NCBI RefSeq assembly: GCF_032854445.1
Contig: NC_088307.1
Span: 804,001 to 868,000 of the forward strand
From: Liolophura sinensis
Taxonomy: Eukaryota; Mollusca; Polyplacophora; Chitonida; Chitonidae
DNA length: 64,000 nt
Direction: 5' to 3'
A program made the translations under genes and the position numbers. The notes under the pieces were generated by a model. The model ran no database searches. It worked only from the letters and a program-made list of their open reading frames with translations, and was not told where the DNA came from. Positions 63,685 to 64,000 of the stretch are shown here, one piece after another (the stretch's first letter is position 1; each line of letters begins with the position of its first letter).

Positions 63685-64000
63685 CTTGCTGACAAGTGAC
63701 CCAGGGGGATATCTGCAGACAGGCAAGTGGACCTTACAGCACAGCTAACGGCTTAGATCTTAGATTTAGCTGGGTGACGGATTGCTCTGAGAAAGTTTAG
63801 CTTTGCTTGATTCCTGCTGCTTTGAGCAGAGTCCATGCAACTATACCCTCCCTGGCATGCATAGTTTGCTGACAACAAGCCTTCATCACCACAGCCTAAC
63901 CTCGTACTGCATGAGAGCGTATTGTTCTCAGAGGACATAACCCTCATTATATTACTCACAAACTAAGCCTGATTTTTTGAGCTGAAGTGTGAAAGAGACC
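63685..64000 (+). other. Probable 3' UTR of the CaaX-type gene, to window end
   Basis: Follows the TGA at 63682-63684. No AATAAA polyadenylation signal is seen before the window ends, so the transcript end is beyond the edge or uses a variant signal. Confidence 0.35.

Overview
This window is animal nuclear DNA, most likely from a lophotrochozoan and probably a bivalve mollusc. Coding exons are short and bounded by GT/AG junctions. A tRNA-derived SINE family is scattered throughout, and one dispersed element (19667-20045) looks like a repeat I associate with bivalve genomes. I estimate that about 28 kb of the 64 kb is minisatellite-type tandem array. The organism call rests on memory of repeat families, not on a database search.

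The main gene is a Vav-family Rho/Rac guanine-nucleotide exchange factor on the minus strand. I placed 16 consecutive coding exons from the start codon at 49912 down to 9061. They join without a frame break into 491 codons: CH domain (exons 1-3), an acidic tyrosine-rich region (exons 4-7), DH domain (exons 8-14) and the start of the PH domain (exons 15-16). The rest of the PH domain, C1 and SH3-SH2-SH3 were not found in 1-9060 and probably lie beyond the left edge. The acidic region is expanded: exons 4, 5 and 6 are homologous, symmetric phase-2 modules, each carrying a Tyr motif.

The introns are built largely of arrays with units from 15 to 123 bp. Intron 3 (27811-44021) holds about 10 kb of them. 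Two arrays are made of copies of a Vav exon-intron junction. The 64-bp array 17683-18600 repeats the 3' splice site plus the first 12 codons of exon 10. The 47-bp array 43232-44035 repeats the 3' end and 5' splice site of exon 3. A third junction (exon 4 acceptor) has a two-copy duplication, and a fourth (exon 7 donor) is doubtful. Use of a wrong copy should run into an immediate stop codon, so only the authentic site keeps the frame.

Right of the Vav promoter (about 49.9-50.1 kb) the window is intergenic or the intron of a plus-strand gene. It holds further arrays, SINEs (one intact with target-site duplication at 57970-58237) and foldback elements. At the right edge a plus-strand exon (63370 onward) carries a complete 89-codon reading frame ending in Cys-Ile-Ile-Met, a candidate prenylated CaaX protein of unknown family.

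Most long open frames in the window lie in tandem arrays whose unit is a multiple of 3 and are not genes.
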